A stretch of DNA of 64,000 nt from Streptomyces cellostaticus (GCF_001513965.1 NZ_KQ948025.1:105603-169602), one strand, 5' to 3'; positions 1 to 10,750 are shown, counted from the first letter of the stretch. Notes: a model not told the origin generated them from the letters alone. A program made the numbers and translations.

Positions 1-1009
1 CCGGGCGACGGCGGCGGTCTCCCGCCGCACCGACGGCGTCCTGCGCCTGCACTCGGCGGACATCGAGGGCGGGGTCGTGGAGCTGCGGCTGGACGAGCTC
101 GCACCGCAGAGCGACCAGAACTGGACGGCCTACCCGGCGGGCGTGGTCTGGGCCCTGCGCGAGGCCGGGCACTCGGTCACCGGTGCCGACATCCACCTCT
201 CCTCCACGGTCCCGACCGGCGCGGGCCTGTCCTCCTCGGCGTCCGTGGAGGTCGTGATCGCGCTCGCGCTGGGCGACCTGTACGACCTCGGCCTCCAGCG
301 CTGGCAGCTGGCCCGCCTGTGCCAGCGCGCCGAGAACGTCTACGTCGGCGCGCCGACCGGCATCATGGACCAGACGGCATCGGCCTGCTGCGAGGCGGGC
401 CACGCGCTCTTCCTCGACACCCGCGACCTGTCCCAGCAGCAGATCCCCTTCGACCTCGCGGCCGAGGGCCTGCGCCTGTTGGTCGTCGACACGCAGGTCA
501 AGCACGCCCACAGCGGCGGCGAGTACGGCAAGCGCCGGGCGGGCTGCGAGAAGGGCGCGGCCCTGCTGGGTGTCGACGCCCTCCGGGACATCCCCTACGG
601 CGAACTCGACGCGGCCCTGGCCCGCCTCGGCGACGAGGAGGAGGTCGTCCGTCTCGTCCGGCACATCGTCACCGAGGACCAGCGGGTGGAGCGGGTCGTG
701 GAACTCCTCCGGTCCGGCGAGACCCGAGCCATCGGCCCGGTCCTGACCGAGGGCCACACCTCCCTGCGCGACGACTTCCGCATCTCCTGCCCGGAGCTGG
801 ACCTGGTCGTGGACACCGCCCTCGCGAACGGCGCCCTCGGCGCCCGGATGACCGGCGGCGGCTTCGGCGGCTCGGCGATCGTCCTGGCGGAGGCCACGGA
901 TGTCGACACCCTGACGAAGGCCGTCGAGGAGGCCTTCGCCGCGGCGGGCTTCACGGCACCGCGGGTGTTCGAGGCGGTGCCTTCGGCGGGGGCGCGGCGG
1001 CTGGTCTGA
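1..1009 (+). CDS. galK: Galactokinase, 5' end cut by the window edge
   Basis: The reading frame is open from base 2, so the gene begins to the left of the window. Galactokinase phosphorylates alpha-D-galactose at C1 with ATP in the cytoplasmic Leloir pathway. The GHMP-kinase ATP-binding motif PTGAGLSSSASVEV and the C-terminal GHMP motif GARMTGGGFGGSAIVL are both visible, as is the GAPTGIMDQTAS segment typical of sugar 1-kinases. About 335 codons are present, against roughly 380-390 for a full galactokinase, so only the extreme N-terminus is missing. A perfect 13-bp hairpin follows the stop, which suggests it is the last gene of its operon. Confidence 0.95.
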   Translation, partial: RATAAVSRRTDGVLRLHSADIEGGVVELRLDELAPQSDQNWTAYPAGVVWALREAGHSVTGADIHLSSTVPTGAGLSSSASVEVVIALALGDLYDLGLQRWQLARLCQRAENVYVGAPTGIMDQTASACCEAGHALFLDTRDLSQQQIPFDLAAEGLRLLVVDTQVKHAHSGGEYGKRRAGCEKGAALLGVDALRDIPYGELDAALARLGDEEEVVRLVRHIVTEDQRVERVVELLRSGETRAIGPVLTEGHTSLRDDFRISCPELDLVVDTALANGALGARMTGGGFGGSAIVLAEATDVDTLTKAVEEAFAAAGFTAPRVFEAVPSAGARRLV

Positions 1010-1024
1010 GTTTCCGCTAGCCTC

Positions 1025-1054
1025 GTCAGCCCCGCACGCCGGTGCGGGGCTGAC
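1025..1054 (+). terminator. Hairpin after galK
   Basis: The arms GTCAGCCCCGCAC (1025-1037) and GTGCGGGGCTGAC (1042-1054) are perfectly complementary around a 4-nt loop and are followed by a short T-rich stretch. The site lies 16 bases after the galK stop and before the next ribosome-binding site. Confidence 0.8.
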
Positions 1055-1079
1055 GGTCTTTCACGGGAGGCGTGGCCGG

Positions 1080-1544
1080 ATGGACGCCGACGAGATACGG
1101 TCCCGCTTCGACGGCCGGGGGCAGGTCGAACTCCGGCTCGGCACGGGGAAGCGGGCACTGGCCGAGGAGATCGCGCACGCCCTCGGGTACGAGTTGGTCT
1201 CCGTCGAGCACAAGGGTGGCAGAAACGTCGAGATTTTCTCTGTCGAGTACCGCACCGCCCGCAGCCTCGGCCTGATCTTCCGGCGCGACGACGACCCCCG
1301 GGCCCGCCGTCGCGCCGAGCTGACCATCGAGCGGCTGCGGGCGGGCGGCCCGGTGCTGGCGGACGGCCAGTCGGCTCCGCCTCCGCCGCCACCCCCGGCC
1401 CCCGCCCCGCCCCTCACTCCCCGGCCGCCGCAACCCCGCCCCCGGCGCTCGCTGGAACCCCAGCCGCCGCCACCGGTGGGCCCGCCCCGGCCCCGGATCC
1501 CGCCCCGGCCGCACTACCCGCCGCCACCGCCGGCGTCGGACTAG
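1080..1544 (+). CDS. Hypothetical protein with proline-rich C-terminal tail
   Basis: The 154-residue product has a compact charged N-terminal domain of about 95 residues, with the segment HKGGRNVEIFSVEYRTARSL, followed by a tail of about 55 residues made almost only of Pro, Arg, Ala and Gly. The ATG at 1080 has a GGAGG-type site about nine bases upstream, just after the galK terminator. I do not recognise a family. The tail looks like a disordered or protein-binding extension. The opposite strand also carries an open frame here, which I take as a shadow of the extreme G+C content. Confidence 0.6.
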   Translation: MDADEIRSRFDGRGQVELRLGTGKRALAEEIAHALGYELVSVEHKGGRNVEIFSVEYRTARSLGLIFRRDDDPRARRRAELTIERLRAGGPVLADGQSAPPPPPPPAPAPPLTPRPPQPRPRRSLEPQPPPPVGPPRPRIPPRPHYPPPPPASD

Positions 1545-1607
1545 TGCCAAGTGCGCGCCAGACCCAGCGTCTGGGACAGCATCCGCCGGTCAGGCCCCAA
1601 GTCCCGG

Positions 1608-2063
1608 TCACCCCAGCTGCTTCGTCAGCGTGAACTCCGTGATCCCCGGCGGATAGTCGGGGATCACGCACACCACGTCGTAGCCCTGCTTGCGGTAGAA
1701 CTCCGGCGCCTGGAAGTCCCAGGTCTCCAGCCGGGCGGCCGTGCAGCCCCGGCCGGTGCGGGCGAGGTGCTCGGCCTCGGCGAGGAGGCGGGAGCCGAGG
1801 CCCGTGCCGCGGTGGCGGGCGTCGACCCACAGGTAGGTGATGTGCAGCCAGGTCGTCCAGGTGTGGCCGACCAGGCCGCCGGCCAGGTCTCCCGCCGAGT
1901 CCAGCGCCCAGACGTGCAGGGGGACTTCGCGTTCCCCGGGGGTGCCGCGCAGTGCCGACAGGACCGGGGACGCCGCCGTGTTGGTGTCCCGCAGCCGGGA
2001 GCGGAGCAGATCACGCCGGGCTTTGTCGACTTCCGCCTCAATACGAAACATGCGGCACACCAT
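1608..2063 (-). CDS. GNAT family N-acetyltransferase
   Basis: The 151-residue product has the GNAT acetyl-CoA pyrophosphate-binding loop in VDARHRGTGLGSRLLAEAE (motif A) and the usual later strand-helix RLETWDFQAPEFYRKQGYDV, in which a conserved Tyr follows the last helix. These enzymes move an acetyl group from acetyl-CoA to an amine; the substrate cannot be inferred. It is monocistronic between a plus-strand hypothetical gene and a plus-strand response regulator. Two in-frame ATGs at 2063 and 2051 are possible starts and neither has a convincing Shine-Dalgarno site. Confidence 0.85.
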   Translation of the reverse strand: MVCRMFRIEAEVDKARRDLLRSRLRDTNTAASPVLSALRGTPGEREVPLHVWALDSAGDLAGGLVGHTWTTWLHITYLWVDARHRGTGLGSRLLAEAEHLARTGRGCTAARLETWDFQAPEFYRKQGYDVVCVIPDYPPGITEFTLTKQLG

Positions 2064-2131
2064 AAACGTGCCCGGACGGCCAGTTCTGTAATTCGGCTTC
2101 CGCTCTGTGCTCCCATCCGTACTCTGAGGAG

Positions 2132-2155
2132 CAGCACCGGTGGGGGCCGGTGCTG
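2132..2155. repeat. Inverted repeat upstream of the response regulator
   Basis: CAGCACCGG (2132-2140) and CCGGTGCTG (2147-2155) form a perfect 9-bp inverted repeat in the region between the divergent acetyltransferase and response-regulator genes. It could be an operator or an RNA hairpin in the long leader of the regulator gene. Confidence 0.5.
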
Positions 2156-2289
2156 ATCAGGGGGCGAGACAGGCGGGTACGGCGCCTGTGGTGGGGGTAG
2201 CAGTTTCCGCAACGGCGGCGGCCGTGCGGTCGGCGTTCCTTCCTCAGGTGTCGTGCCCGCGCGGGTCGTCGTTCTCCGGACCTTGGCTA

Positions 2290-2320
2290 TCCCCTGCTCC
2301 GTGCGGAGCCTGGGGGAGGG
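2290..2320. repeat. Possible degenerate copy of the dispersed palindromic repeat
   Basis: A CCCC-TGCTCC / GGAGCC-TGGGGG palindrome ends in GGGGGAGG just before the response-regulator start. It resembles the shape of the clearer copies near 12126 and 18695 but shares little loop sequence. Its GGGGGAGGGGG end also supplies the ribosome-binding site of the regulator. Confidence 0.35.
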
Positions 2321-2326
2321 GGTTTC

Positions 2327-3094
2327 GTGGTTCGTATCCGAGTCCTGGTCGTCGACGACCACCGTATCTTCGCCGAGTCGCTGGCCGCGGCCCTGGCCGC
2401 CGAGCCCGACGTCGACGTCGCCGCCGCGGGCAGCGGCCCGGCCGCGTTGCGCTGCATGGAGCGGGCGGCCGCCGAGGGCCGCCGCTACGACGTCCTGCTG
2501 GTCGACGCCGACCTGGGCGGCAACGTGCCCGGCATACGCCCGGCCGTGTCCGTGCAGGAGGGCAACGAGGAGGGCCTGGTCGACGGGATCTCGCTGGTCG
2601 CGGGCGTCCGCTCGGCGCAGCCCGCGGTGCGCACCGTGGTCCTCGCCGAGAAGGACGACCCCCGGCGCGCGGCCCTCGCGCTGCAGGCCGGCGCCTCCGG
2701 CTGGGTCGCCAAGGACTGCTCGCTGTCGCGGCTGCTGACGGTGATACGAGGGGTGCTGCGCGACGAGACCCATCTGCCGCCCGCGCTGCTCACCGGCGTC
2801 CTCAAGGAGCTGACGGCCGCGCGCAAGCACCGCACCGAGAGCGAACGGCTGGTGGAGTCGCTGACCCCGCGCGAGCGGGAGGTGCTGCGCTGCATGGTCG
2901 CGGGCCTCGGCCGCAAGGCCGTCGCCGAACGGCTGTACCTGTCCCCGCACACCGTGCGCACCCACATGCAGAACGTCCTCGGCAAGCTGGGCGTCCACTC
3001 GACGCTGGCCGCCGTCGCCCTTGCGCGGCGGGCGGGCGTGGGCCCGGTGGACCTAGCCGGGGATGTTGTCGAACGGGGCGGTCAACTGGCGTAG
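2327..3094 (+). CDS. LuxR/NarL-family response regulator, orphan
   Basis: The 255-residue protein starts with a receiver domain (RVLVVDDHRIFAESL, acidic pair near residue 10, probable phospho-acceptor Asp60 in YDVLLVDADLGG) and ends with a LuxR-type helix-turn-helix (LTPREREVLRCMVAGLGRKA, then LSPHTVRTHMQNVLGKLGV, about residues 186-235). The receiver has an extra Gly/Asn/Glu-rich loop of about 20 residues after the phospho-acceptor, so signalling may be atypical. The GTG start sits behind a strong GGGGGAGGGGG site. No histidine kinase gene is adjacent. Its 3' end overlaps the convergent MarR gene by 42 bases. Confidence 0.92.
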   Translation: MVRIRVLVVDDHRIFAESLAAALAAEPDVDVAAAGSGPAALRCMERAAAEGRRYDVLLVDADLGGNVPGIRPAVSVQEGNEEGLVDGISLVAGVRSAQPAVRTVVLAEKDDPRRAALALQAGASGWVAKDCSLSRLLTVIRGVLRDETHLPPALLTGVLKELTAARKHRTESERLVESLTPREREVLRCMVAGLGRKAVAERLYLSPHTVRTHMQNVLGKLGVHSTLAAVALARRAGVGPVDLAGDVVERGGQLA

Positions 3095-3550
3095 CAGCCC
3101 CGCCAGTTCGGCGCGCTGGGCGCGGGACAGCTCGGCGAGGATCGCTCGCTCCTGCTCCAGCAGGCCCGCCAGTGCCTGGTCCGCGCGGTCCCGGCCCGTG
3201 TCGGTCAGCCGGACCAGCACGCCGCGCCGGTCGCTCGGGTCGGGCAGCCGCTCCACCAGGCCCTTCTTCGCGAGCCGGTCGATCCGGTTGGTCATCGTGC
3301 CCGAGGTGACCAGGGTCTGCGTCAGCAGCTGCCCGGGGGAGAGCTGGTACGGCGTCCCCGCGCGCCTGAGCGCGGTCAGCACGTCGAACTCCCAGGGTTC
3401 GAGCTGGTGTTCGGAAAAGGCGAGCCGACGTGCGCGGTCCAGGTGCCGGGCCAGTCTGCTCACCCGGCTGAGCACTTCCAGCGGCTCCACGTCGAGGTCC
3501 GGACGCTCCCGGCGCCACGCTGCGACCAGCCGATCGACCTCGTCCTCCAT
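3053..3550 (-). CDS. MarR family transcriptional regulator
   Basis: The 165-residue product has the MarR winged-helix core: LEPWEFDVLTALRRAG, a recognition segment TSGTMTNRIDRLAKKGLVER (about residues 84-105), the wing RLPDPSDRRGVLVRLTDTGR, and a C-terminal dimerisation helix. It is divergent from the methyltransferase/VOC operon, and the 90-bp gap holds two near-identical palindromes, which fits autoregulation and control of that operon. The ligand is unknown. The end overlaps the response-regulator gene tail-to-tail. Confidence 0.92.
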   Translation of the reverse strand: MEDEVDRLVAAWRRERPDLDVEPLEVLSRVSRLARHLDRARRLAFSEHQLEPWEFDVLTALRRAGTPYQLSPGQLLTQTLVTSGTMTNRIDRLAKKGLVERLPDPSDRRGVLVRLTDTGRDRADQALAGLLEQERAILAELSRAQRAELAGLLRQLTAPFDNIPG

Positions 3551-3585
3551 GGAGATCAGTGTAGTGGTTGTGTCGACATGAAGTC

Positions 3586-3614
3586 TCTTGATCTCAAGTC
3601 TCTTGACATCAAGA
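3586..3614. promoter_or_regulatory. Tandem palindromes, probable MarR operator
   Basis: CTTGATCTCAAG (3587-3598) and CTTGACATCAAG (3602-3613) share the symmetric form CTTGA-N2-TCAAG with centres 15 bp apart. The second extends to TCTTGA-CA-TCAAGA. They lie between the divergent marR-like gene (start 3550) and the methyltransferase gene (start 3640), close to where both promoters must lie. Confidence 0.7.
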
Positions 3615-3639
3615 TAGATGAAGCGGGAAAGTGGCGGAC

Positions 3640-4452
3640 ATGACGACGCCCAGCTGGGACCCCGCCCAGTACCTCCGCCACGCCGGCCACCGCGCCCGCC
3701 CCTTCACCGACCTGCTCGCCCGCATCCCCGCACTCCCGGGGGACCGCCCCCGCATCGCCGACCTCGGCTGCGGCCCCGGCAACGTCACCGTCCTGCTCGC
3801 CGAACGCTGGCCCACCGCGCACATCACCGGCTACGACAACTCGCCCGAGATGCTCGACAAGGCCCACGTCGACCACGAGGGCGCCACGGCCGGCGGCGGC
3901 CGCCTCGACTTCGCCCACGCCGACGCCCGCGTCTGGACGCCCGAGGAGCCGTGCGACCTGATCGTCTCCAACGCCACCCTCCACTGGGTGCCGGGGCACA
4001 CCGACCGCTTCGCCGAGTGGATCGCCGCCCTGAAGCCCGGCGGCACCTTCGCCTTCCAGGTCCCGGACAACATCGACGCCCCGCTGCACGCCCTGATGCG
4101 CGACCTCGCCGCCACCCCGCGCTGGAAGTCCCGCCTCGCCGACGTCCTGCGCCACACGGACTCCGTCCACACCCCCGGCGTCTACCTGGACCGACTGGCC
4201 CGCCTCGGCTGCGCGACCGACGTGTGGCAGACGACGTACTTCCACGTCCTGACCGGCGAGGACCCGGTCCTGGACTGGGTCAAGGGCACCGGCCTGCGCC
4301 CCGCCCTGACCGCCCTCGCCGACGATCCCGAGGCCCGCGACGCCTTCGTCACCGAGTACCGGGACCTGCTGCGCGAGGCCTACCCGAGCGCGCCGTACGG
4401 CACGGTCCTGCCGTTCCGGCGGCTGTTCGCGGTAGCTGCGAAGGAGGCATGA
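3640..4452 (+). CDS. tam: Trans-aconitate 2-methyltransferase-like SAM methyltransferase
   Basis: The 270-residue cytosolic protein has the class I SAM-binding motif IADLGCGPGNVTVLLAERWP (about residues 35-54), the acidic adenosine-binding segment GYDNSPEMLDKA and motif IV DLIVSNATLHWVPGHTDRFAEW. Overall arrangement and length match Tam, which methylates trans-aconitate that arises from the citric-acid-cycle intermediate cis-aconitate. The ATG at 3640 is preferred because GGGAAAG is then nine bases away; a GTG at 3631 is the alternative. The stop overlaps the short upstream ATG of the VOC gene, so the two are probably co-transcribed under the MarR regulator. Confidence 0.85.
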   Translation: MTTPSWDPAQYLRHAGHRARPFTDLLARIPALPGDRPRIADLGCGPGNVTVLLAERWPTAHITGYDNSPEMLDKAHVDHEGATAGGGRLDFAHADARVWTPEEPCDLIVSNATLHWVPGHTDRFAEWIAALKPGGTFAFQVPDNIDAPLHALMRDLAATPRWKSRLADVLRHTDSVHTPGVYLDRLARLGCATDVWQTTYFHVLTGEDPVLDWVKGTGLRPALTALADDPEARDAFVTEYRDLLREAYPSAPYGTVLPFRRLFAVAAKEA

Positions 4453-4454
4453 GG

Positions 4455-4814
4455 ATGCTCGTCGCCGTCGACCACGTCCAGCTGGCCGCACCGCCCGGCT
4501 CCGAGGACGAGCTGCGGGCGTACTACGTCGACGCCCTCGGCATGACGGAGATCCCCAAGCCGCCGGTACTGGCGGCGCGCGGCGGGTGCTGGTTCCGGGC
4601 GGGAGCCGTGCAGCTCCATCTGGGTATCGAGGCCGACTTCCGCCCGGCGCGCAAGGCTCACCCCGGACTGCGGGTGACGGACATCGAGGCGTACGCGGCC
4701 CGGCTCGCGAAGAGCGGTGCGGACGTGACCTGGGACGACAACCTGCCCGGCCACCTGCGCTTCTACTCGGAGGACCCGGTCGGCAACCGGCTGGAGTTCC
4801 TCCAGCCCCGATAG
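4455..4814 (+). CDS. VOC superfamily (glyoxalase/bleomycin-resistance-like) protein
   Basis: About 119 residues with two beta-alpha-beta-beta-beta modules: VDHVQLAAPPGSEDELRAYY at the start and GHLRFYSEDPVGNRLEFLQP at the end, where the final Glu is the usual metal ligand. The first module starts with the His of VDHVQL, also a usual ligand. The substrate is unknown. AAGGAGG lies seven bases before the ATG at 4455, which favours it over the ATG at 4449 that overlaps the tam stop. The 3' end overlaps a convergent membrane-protein gene by 52 bases. Confidence 0.85.
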   Translation: MLVAVDHVQLAAPPGSEDELRAYYVDALGMTEIPKPPVLAARGGCWFRAGAVQLHLGIEADFRPARKAHPGLRVTDIEAYAARLAKSGADVTWDDNLPGHLRFYSEDPVGNRLEFLQPR

Positions 4815-5245
4815 TTCATCAGCGTCCACTTGGCGAACACCCACGCGAACGCGAGCGGGATCAGCGGGGAGAGCGCGCGGCCCAGCTTCCAGCCGCCCTG
4901 GTCCACCGGCACCCAGGACCCCCACGGATCCTGGGCCACCTCCACGGACGCGTCGGGCCGGGGACGGGAGGAGAAGCCGGTCGCCGTGATCCACCGTCCC
5001 CCGTCCACAGGACCCATGCAGGAGAGCATCGGGTGCGAGTCCCCGCCGCGCGAGGTCGTGGCCGGAACGTTCGCGTAGCAGGTCGCGGCCCGCATGGTCA
5101 GCGGGTGCCCGATCAGGCCCAGGCGCCCCACGGCCACAAGACCCAGATAGACACCGAGAGCGAGGAAGCCGGCGGCGATCACACCGCACACGACGGTCCC
5201 CCACGCCTGATGCCGCCTCGTGCGGACCTTGAGCTGCCTGGTCAC
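4763..5245 (-). CDS. Hypothetical membrane protein with two transmembrane segments
   Basis: The 160-residue product has a basic N-terminus (KVRTRRHQ), a hydrophobic helix at about residues 15-42 (GTVVCGVIAAGFLALGVYLG), a loop of about 80 residues with three Cys residues (TCYANVP and MLSCMGPVDGG) and a second hydrophobic stretch near residues 128-142 (ALSPLIPLAFAWVFAKW). The central loop is probably extracellular. I do not recognise the family; the layout resembles small actinobacterial DUF3592-like proteins, which is only a guess. Confidence 0.65.
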   Translation of the reverse strand: MTRQLKVRTRRHQAWGTVVCGVIAAGFLALGVYLGLVAVGRLGLIGHPLTMRAATCYANVPATTSRGGDSHPMLSCMGPVDGGRWITATGFSSRPRPDASVEVAQDPWGSWVPVDQGGWKLGRALSPLIPLAFAWVFAKWTLMNYRGWRNSSRLPTGSSE

Positions 5246-5274
5246 CGCGCGATAGTACGCCGTCGCCCGGGACG

Positions 5275-5952
5275 TTACGCCTTCCGGTGCCCTATCAACC
5301 GCGGCTTCTGCTCAAGCCCGTCCAGACCGTGCCACGCAAGATTCACCAGGTGGGCGGCGACTTCCGCCTTCTTCGGGCGGCGCACGTCCAGCCACCACTG
5401 GCCGGTCAGGGCGACCATGCCGACCAGGGCCTGGGCATACAGGGGGGCGAGCTTCGGGTCGAAGCCGCGGGACTTGAACTCGCGGCCCAGGATGTCCTCC
5501 ACCTGGGTGGCGATGTCCGAGATCAGGGAGGCGAAGGAGCCGGTCGACTGGGGGATCGGGGAGTCACGGACCAGGATGCGGAAGCCGTCCGTGTACTCCT
5601 CGATGTAGTCGAGCAGCGCGAAGGCCGCCTGCTCGCACAGCTCCCGGGGGTGGCCGGCCGTCAGCGAGCTCGTGACCATGTCCAGCAGGCGGCGCATCTC
5701 GCGGTCCACCACCACCGCGTACAGCCCCTCCTTGCCGCCGAAGTGCTCGTACACCACCGGCTTGGACACCCCGGCCTTCGCCGCGATCTCCTCCACCGAG
5801 GTGCCCTCGAAACCCTTCGCCGCAAAGAGGGTGCGACCGATCTCCAGCAACTGCGCGCGGCGCTCGGCACCGGTCATACGGGTCCGGCGGGTCCGCCGCT
5901 GCTTGTCATTGCCGGGATTGCTGCTGGAATCGGTCGCCACGGCGTCAATCAT
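5275..5952 (-). CDS. TetR family regulator in the desaturase operon
   Basis: The 225-residue protein has the TetR helix-turn-helix at about residues 37-82 (TLFAAKGFEGTSVEEIAAKA, VSKPVVYEHFGGKEGLY) after a basic leader RRTRRTRM, and a variable helical ligand domain. Its ATG overlaps the desaturase stop by four bases, so it is translated from the desaturase transcript. By analogy with DesT/FatR-type regulators of membrane desaturation, it probably binds an acyl-CoA and represses its own operon; this is inference. The best candidate operator is the palindrome at 7037-7063. Confidence 0.92.
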   Translation of the reverse strand: MIDAVATDSSSNPGNDKQRRTRRTRMTGAERRAQLLEIGRTLFAAKGFEGTSVEEIAAKAGVSKPVVYEHFGGKEGLYAVVVDREMRRLLDMVTSSLTAGHPRELCEQAAFALLDYIEEYTDGFRILVRDSPIPQSTGSFASLISDIATQVEDILGREFKSRGFDPKLAPLYAQALVGMVALTGQWWLDVRRPKKAEVAAHLVNLAWHGLDGLEQKPRLIGHRKA

Positions 5953-6956
5953 GCCGCCTCGGCGGTCTCCTTCCGGCGCCCGGAGCCGCCTTCCCGGGGG
6001 TTACGGCGTGAATCGATACGCGAGCGTGACGGCCAGCGCACGTCATACGCCCAGCCCAGCAGCTCGAACCAGCGGATGAACCGGGCGGAGGAGTCGATCT
6101 GGCCCCGCTCCACACCGTGGCGCGCGGAGGTCGGGTCGGCGTGGTGCAGGTTGTGCCAGGACTCCCCGCAGGACAGCACCGCGAGCCACCACACGTTGCC
6201 CGAACGGTCCCGCGACTTGAACGGACGCTTGCCCACCGCGTGACAGATCGAGTTGATCGACCACGTCACATGGTGCAACAGCGCCACCCGTACGAGTGAA
6301 CCCCAGAAGAACGCGGTGAACGCGCCCCACCAGGACATCGTCACCAGCCCGCCGACCAGCGGCGGCAGCAGCAGCGACACCGCCGTCCACAGCACGAACT
6401 GGCGGGAGATCGCCCGGATGGCGCCGTCCTTGACCAGATCCGGCGCGTACTTCTCCTGCGGGGTCTGCTCCTCGTCGAACATCCAGCCGATGTGCGCCCA
6501 CCACAGGCCCTTCATGAGCGCGGGGACCGTGTCCCCGAACCGCCACGGCGAGTGCGGGTCGCCCTCGGCGTCGGAGAACTTGTGGTGCCTGCGATGGTCG
6601 GCCACCCAGCGCACCAGCGGGCCCTCGACCGCCAGTGAACCCATGATCGCCAGCGCGATCCGCAGGGGCCGCTTGGCCTTGAACGAACCATGGGTGAAGT
6701 AACGGTGGAAACCGATCGTGATGCCGTGGCACCCGAGGAAGTAGAAGAACACCAGCAGGCCCAGATCGAGCCAGCTCACCCCCCAGCCCCAGGCCAGCGG
6801 CACGGCCGCCACGAGTGCCAGGAACGGCACGGTGATGAACAGGAGCAGCGTGATCTGCTCGATCGAACGCTTCTGCTCGCCGCCCAGCGTGGCGGAGGGG
6901 GTGAGCGTGTCGGTGGCCTGACGGGCTTCTTCGATCACATCGGAACTTGAGGTCAT
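5949..6956 (-). CDS. Membrane acyl-CoA (delta-9 type) fatty acid desaturase
   Basis: The 335-residue integral membrane protein carries the three histidine boxes of the fatty-acyl desaturase family that bind the di-iron centre: HRYFTH, HRRHH and HNLHH, in GFHRYFTHGSF, DHRRHHKFSD and ESWHNLHHADPT. It introduces a double bond into acyl chains and so adjusts membrane fluidity; it needs an electron donor that is not encoded beside it. Hydrophobic helices lie near residues 35-80 and 190-220. The frame is open further upstream to 7262, but the ATG at 6956 begins the conserved N-terminus. It is followed directly by the TetR gene. Confidence 0.93.
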   Translation of the reverse strand: MTSSSDVIEEARQATDTLTPSATLGGEQKRSIEQITLLLFITVPFLALVAAVPLAWGWGVSWLDLGLLVFFYFLGCHGITIGFHRYFTHGSFKAKRPLRIALAIMGSLAVEGPLVRWVADHRRHHKFSDAEGDPHSPWRFGDTVPALMKGLWWAHIGWMFDEEQTPQEKYAPDLVKDGAIRAISRQFVLWTAVSLLLPPLVGGLVTMSWWGAFTAFFWGSLVRVALLHHVTWSINSICHAVGKRPFKSRDRSGNVWWLAVLSCGESWHNLHHADPTSARHGVERGQIDSSARFIRWFELLGWAYDVRWPSRSRIDSRRNPREGGSGRRKETAEAA

Positions 6957-7036
6957 GCGCGTCCCCTGTGGGGTCGAGAGTGGAAGCAGATGCCGCGGCG
7001 CGGGCGGGACCGGACGGGACAGGAACGGGACCTCCC

Positions 7037-7063
7037 TACGGTTCCGTAACCTACGGCGACGTA
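7037..7063. promoter_or_regulatory. 27-bp palindrome, candidate TetR operator
   Basis: Four symmetric blocks, TACG (7037-7040), CCGTA (7044-7048), TACGG (7052-7056) and CGTA (7060-7063), are separated by 3-bp spacers around the centre at 7050. The two outer and two inner blocks are exact reverse complements. The site is about 80 bp upstream of the desaturase start, between the divergent desaturase and ppc genes. Confidence 0.65.
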
Positions 7064-7264
7064 AGTATGGCAGCGCATCGTCCGGCGGCAAGAGCCCGAG
7101 AACCTGCGCGTCCGGGTGGACACCTATCCTGGGAGTCGGTCGGACAGCGCGGTCCGCTCTGATTATTTCCCGGACGATCCGGCCGTAAGCGGCATCCGCC
7201 GCGTGGTGCACGGATGCCCGGGTTCCCTCCCGGACGAGCTTCAACACTGCAAGGAGCCGCACCT

Positions 7265-9997
<2,733 letters not shown>

Positions 9998-10015
9998 CGG
10001 CCACATCACCACGAA

Positions 10016-10050
10016 GGTGCCCCCGAGGTCCGTACGACCTCGGGGGCACC
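10016..10050. terminator. Bidirectional hairpin terminator between ppc and the surface-protein gene
   Basis: GGTGCCCCCGAGGTC (10016-10030) and GACCTCGGGGGCACC (10036-10050) form a perfect 15-bp stem with a 5-nt loop between two convergent genes. Confidence 0.85.
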
Positions 10051-10066
10051 CGTGCGATGGGCCGCC

Positions 10067-10750
10067 TCAGCCCTGCCGGGCCCTGCGGCGCCGCGCCACC
10101 AGATAACCGCCCGCACCGACCAGCGCGGCAGCGGCGCCCGACAGCAGACCCACCGGGGCACCGTTGCCGGTCTCGGCGAGATCACCGCCGCCGCCCTGGG
10201 CGGAGGGAGAAGCGGACGGAGCCGACGACGGAGCCGACGACGGGGTTCCCGACGGCGACGAGGACGCCCCGGCCGTCGTACCGGACGACGACGGCGACGT
10301 CGAACCGGAGGGGGTCGCCGCACCGCCCCCGCCGCCCTGCGAAGCGGCGCAGTCCGTCCAGAACACCTTGTGCTTGGCCGCGCCCTTCTCACCGTCGAAG
10401 TTCCAGAACAGCTTGTAATGGCCGTCCGGCAGCGACAGGTCCTCGGTACGGCCGTGACCGTCCGTGTCCAGGGTGAGGGCGCCCGACTTCACCGTGGCAC
10501 CCTTCGTGGCGGCTGTCGGCGCCCAGGCCTCGATGTGCCAGTCCACCCGCTGCACACCGTCGAAACCGAAGGCGTCCAGATAGAAGCTGCACACGTGCGG
10601 CTCGTTACGGCGCAGCTCCTCGCCGGTCCTGGCGTCATGGATCTTGACGGTGCCGTTGTCACCGGGGGCACTGGCGTGGGCGGCAGGGGCGCACACGAGC
10701 GCCGCCGCAACACCGGCGGTCAGCGCGCCGGCGCGGATGAGGGTACGCAT
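10067..10750 (-). CDS. Secreted surface protein with LAETG sortase signal
   Basis: The 227-residue protein has a signal peptide (MRTLIRAGALTAGVAAALV, Ala-x-Ala cleavage near residue 26), an extracellular domain with two Cys residues (PHVCSFYLDAF and WTDCAAS), a Ser/Thr/Pro/Gly linker, and a C-terminal LAETG motif followed by a hydrophobic helix and the basic tail RRRRARQG. LAxTG is the recognition motif of class E sortases in high-G+C actinobacteria, so the mature protein is probably linked covalently to peptidoglycan. No sortase gene is in the window. ATG 10750 gives the best signal peptide; 10762 is an in-frame alternative. Confidence 0.82.
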   Translation of the reverse strand: MRTLIRAGALTAGVAAALVCAPAAHASAPGDNGTVKIHDARTGEELRRNEPHVCSFYLDAFGFDGVQRVDWHIEAWAPTAATKGATVKSGALTLDTDGHGRTEDLSLPDGHYKLFWNFDGEKGAAKHKVFWTDCAASQGGGGGAATPSGSTSPSSSGTTAGASSSPSGTPSSAPSSAPSASPSAQGGGGDLAETGNGAPVGLLSGAAAALVGAGGYLVARRRRARQG

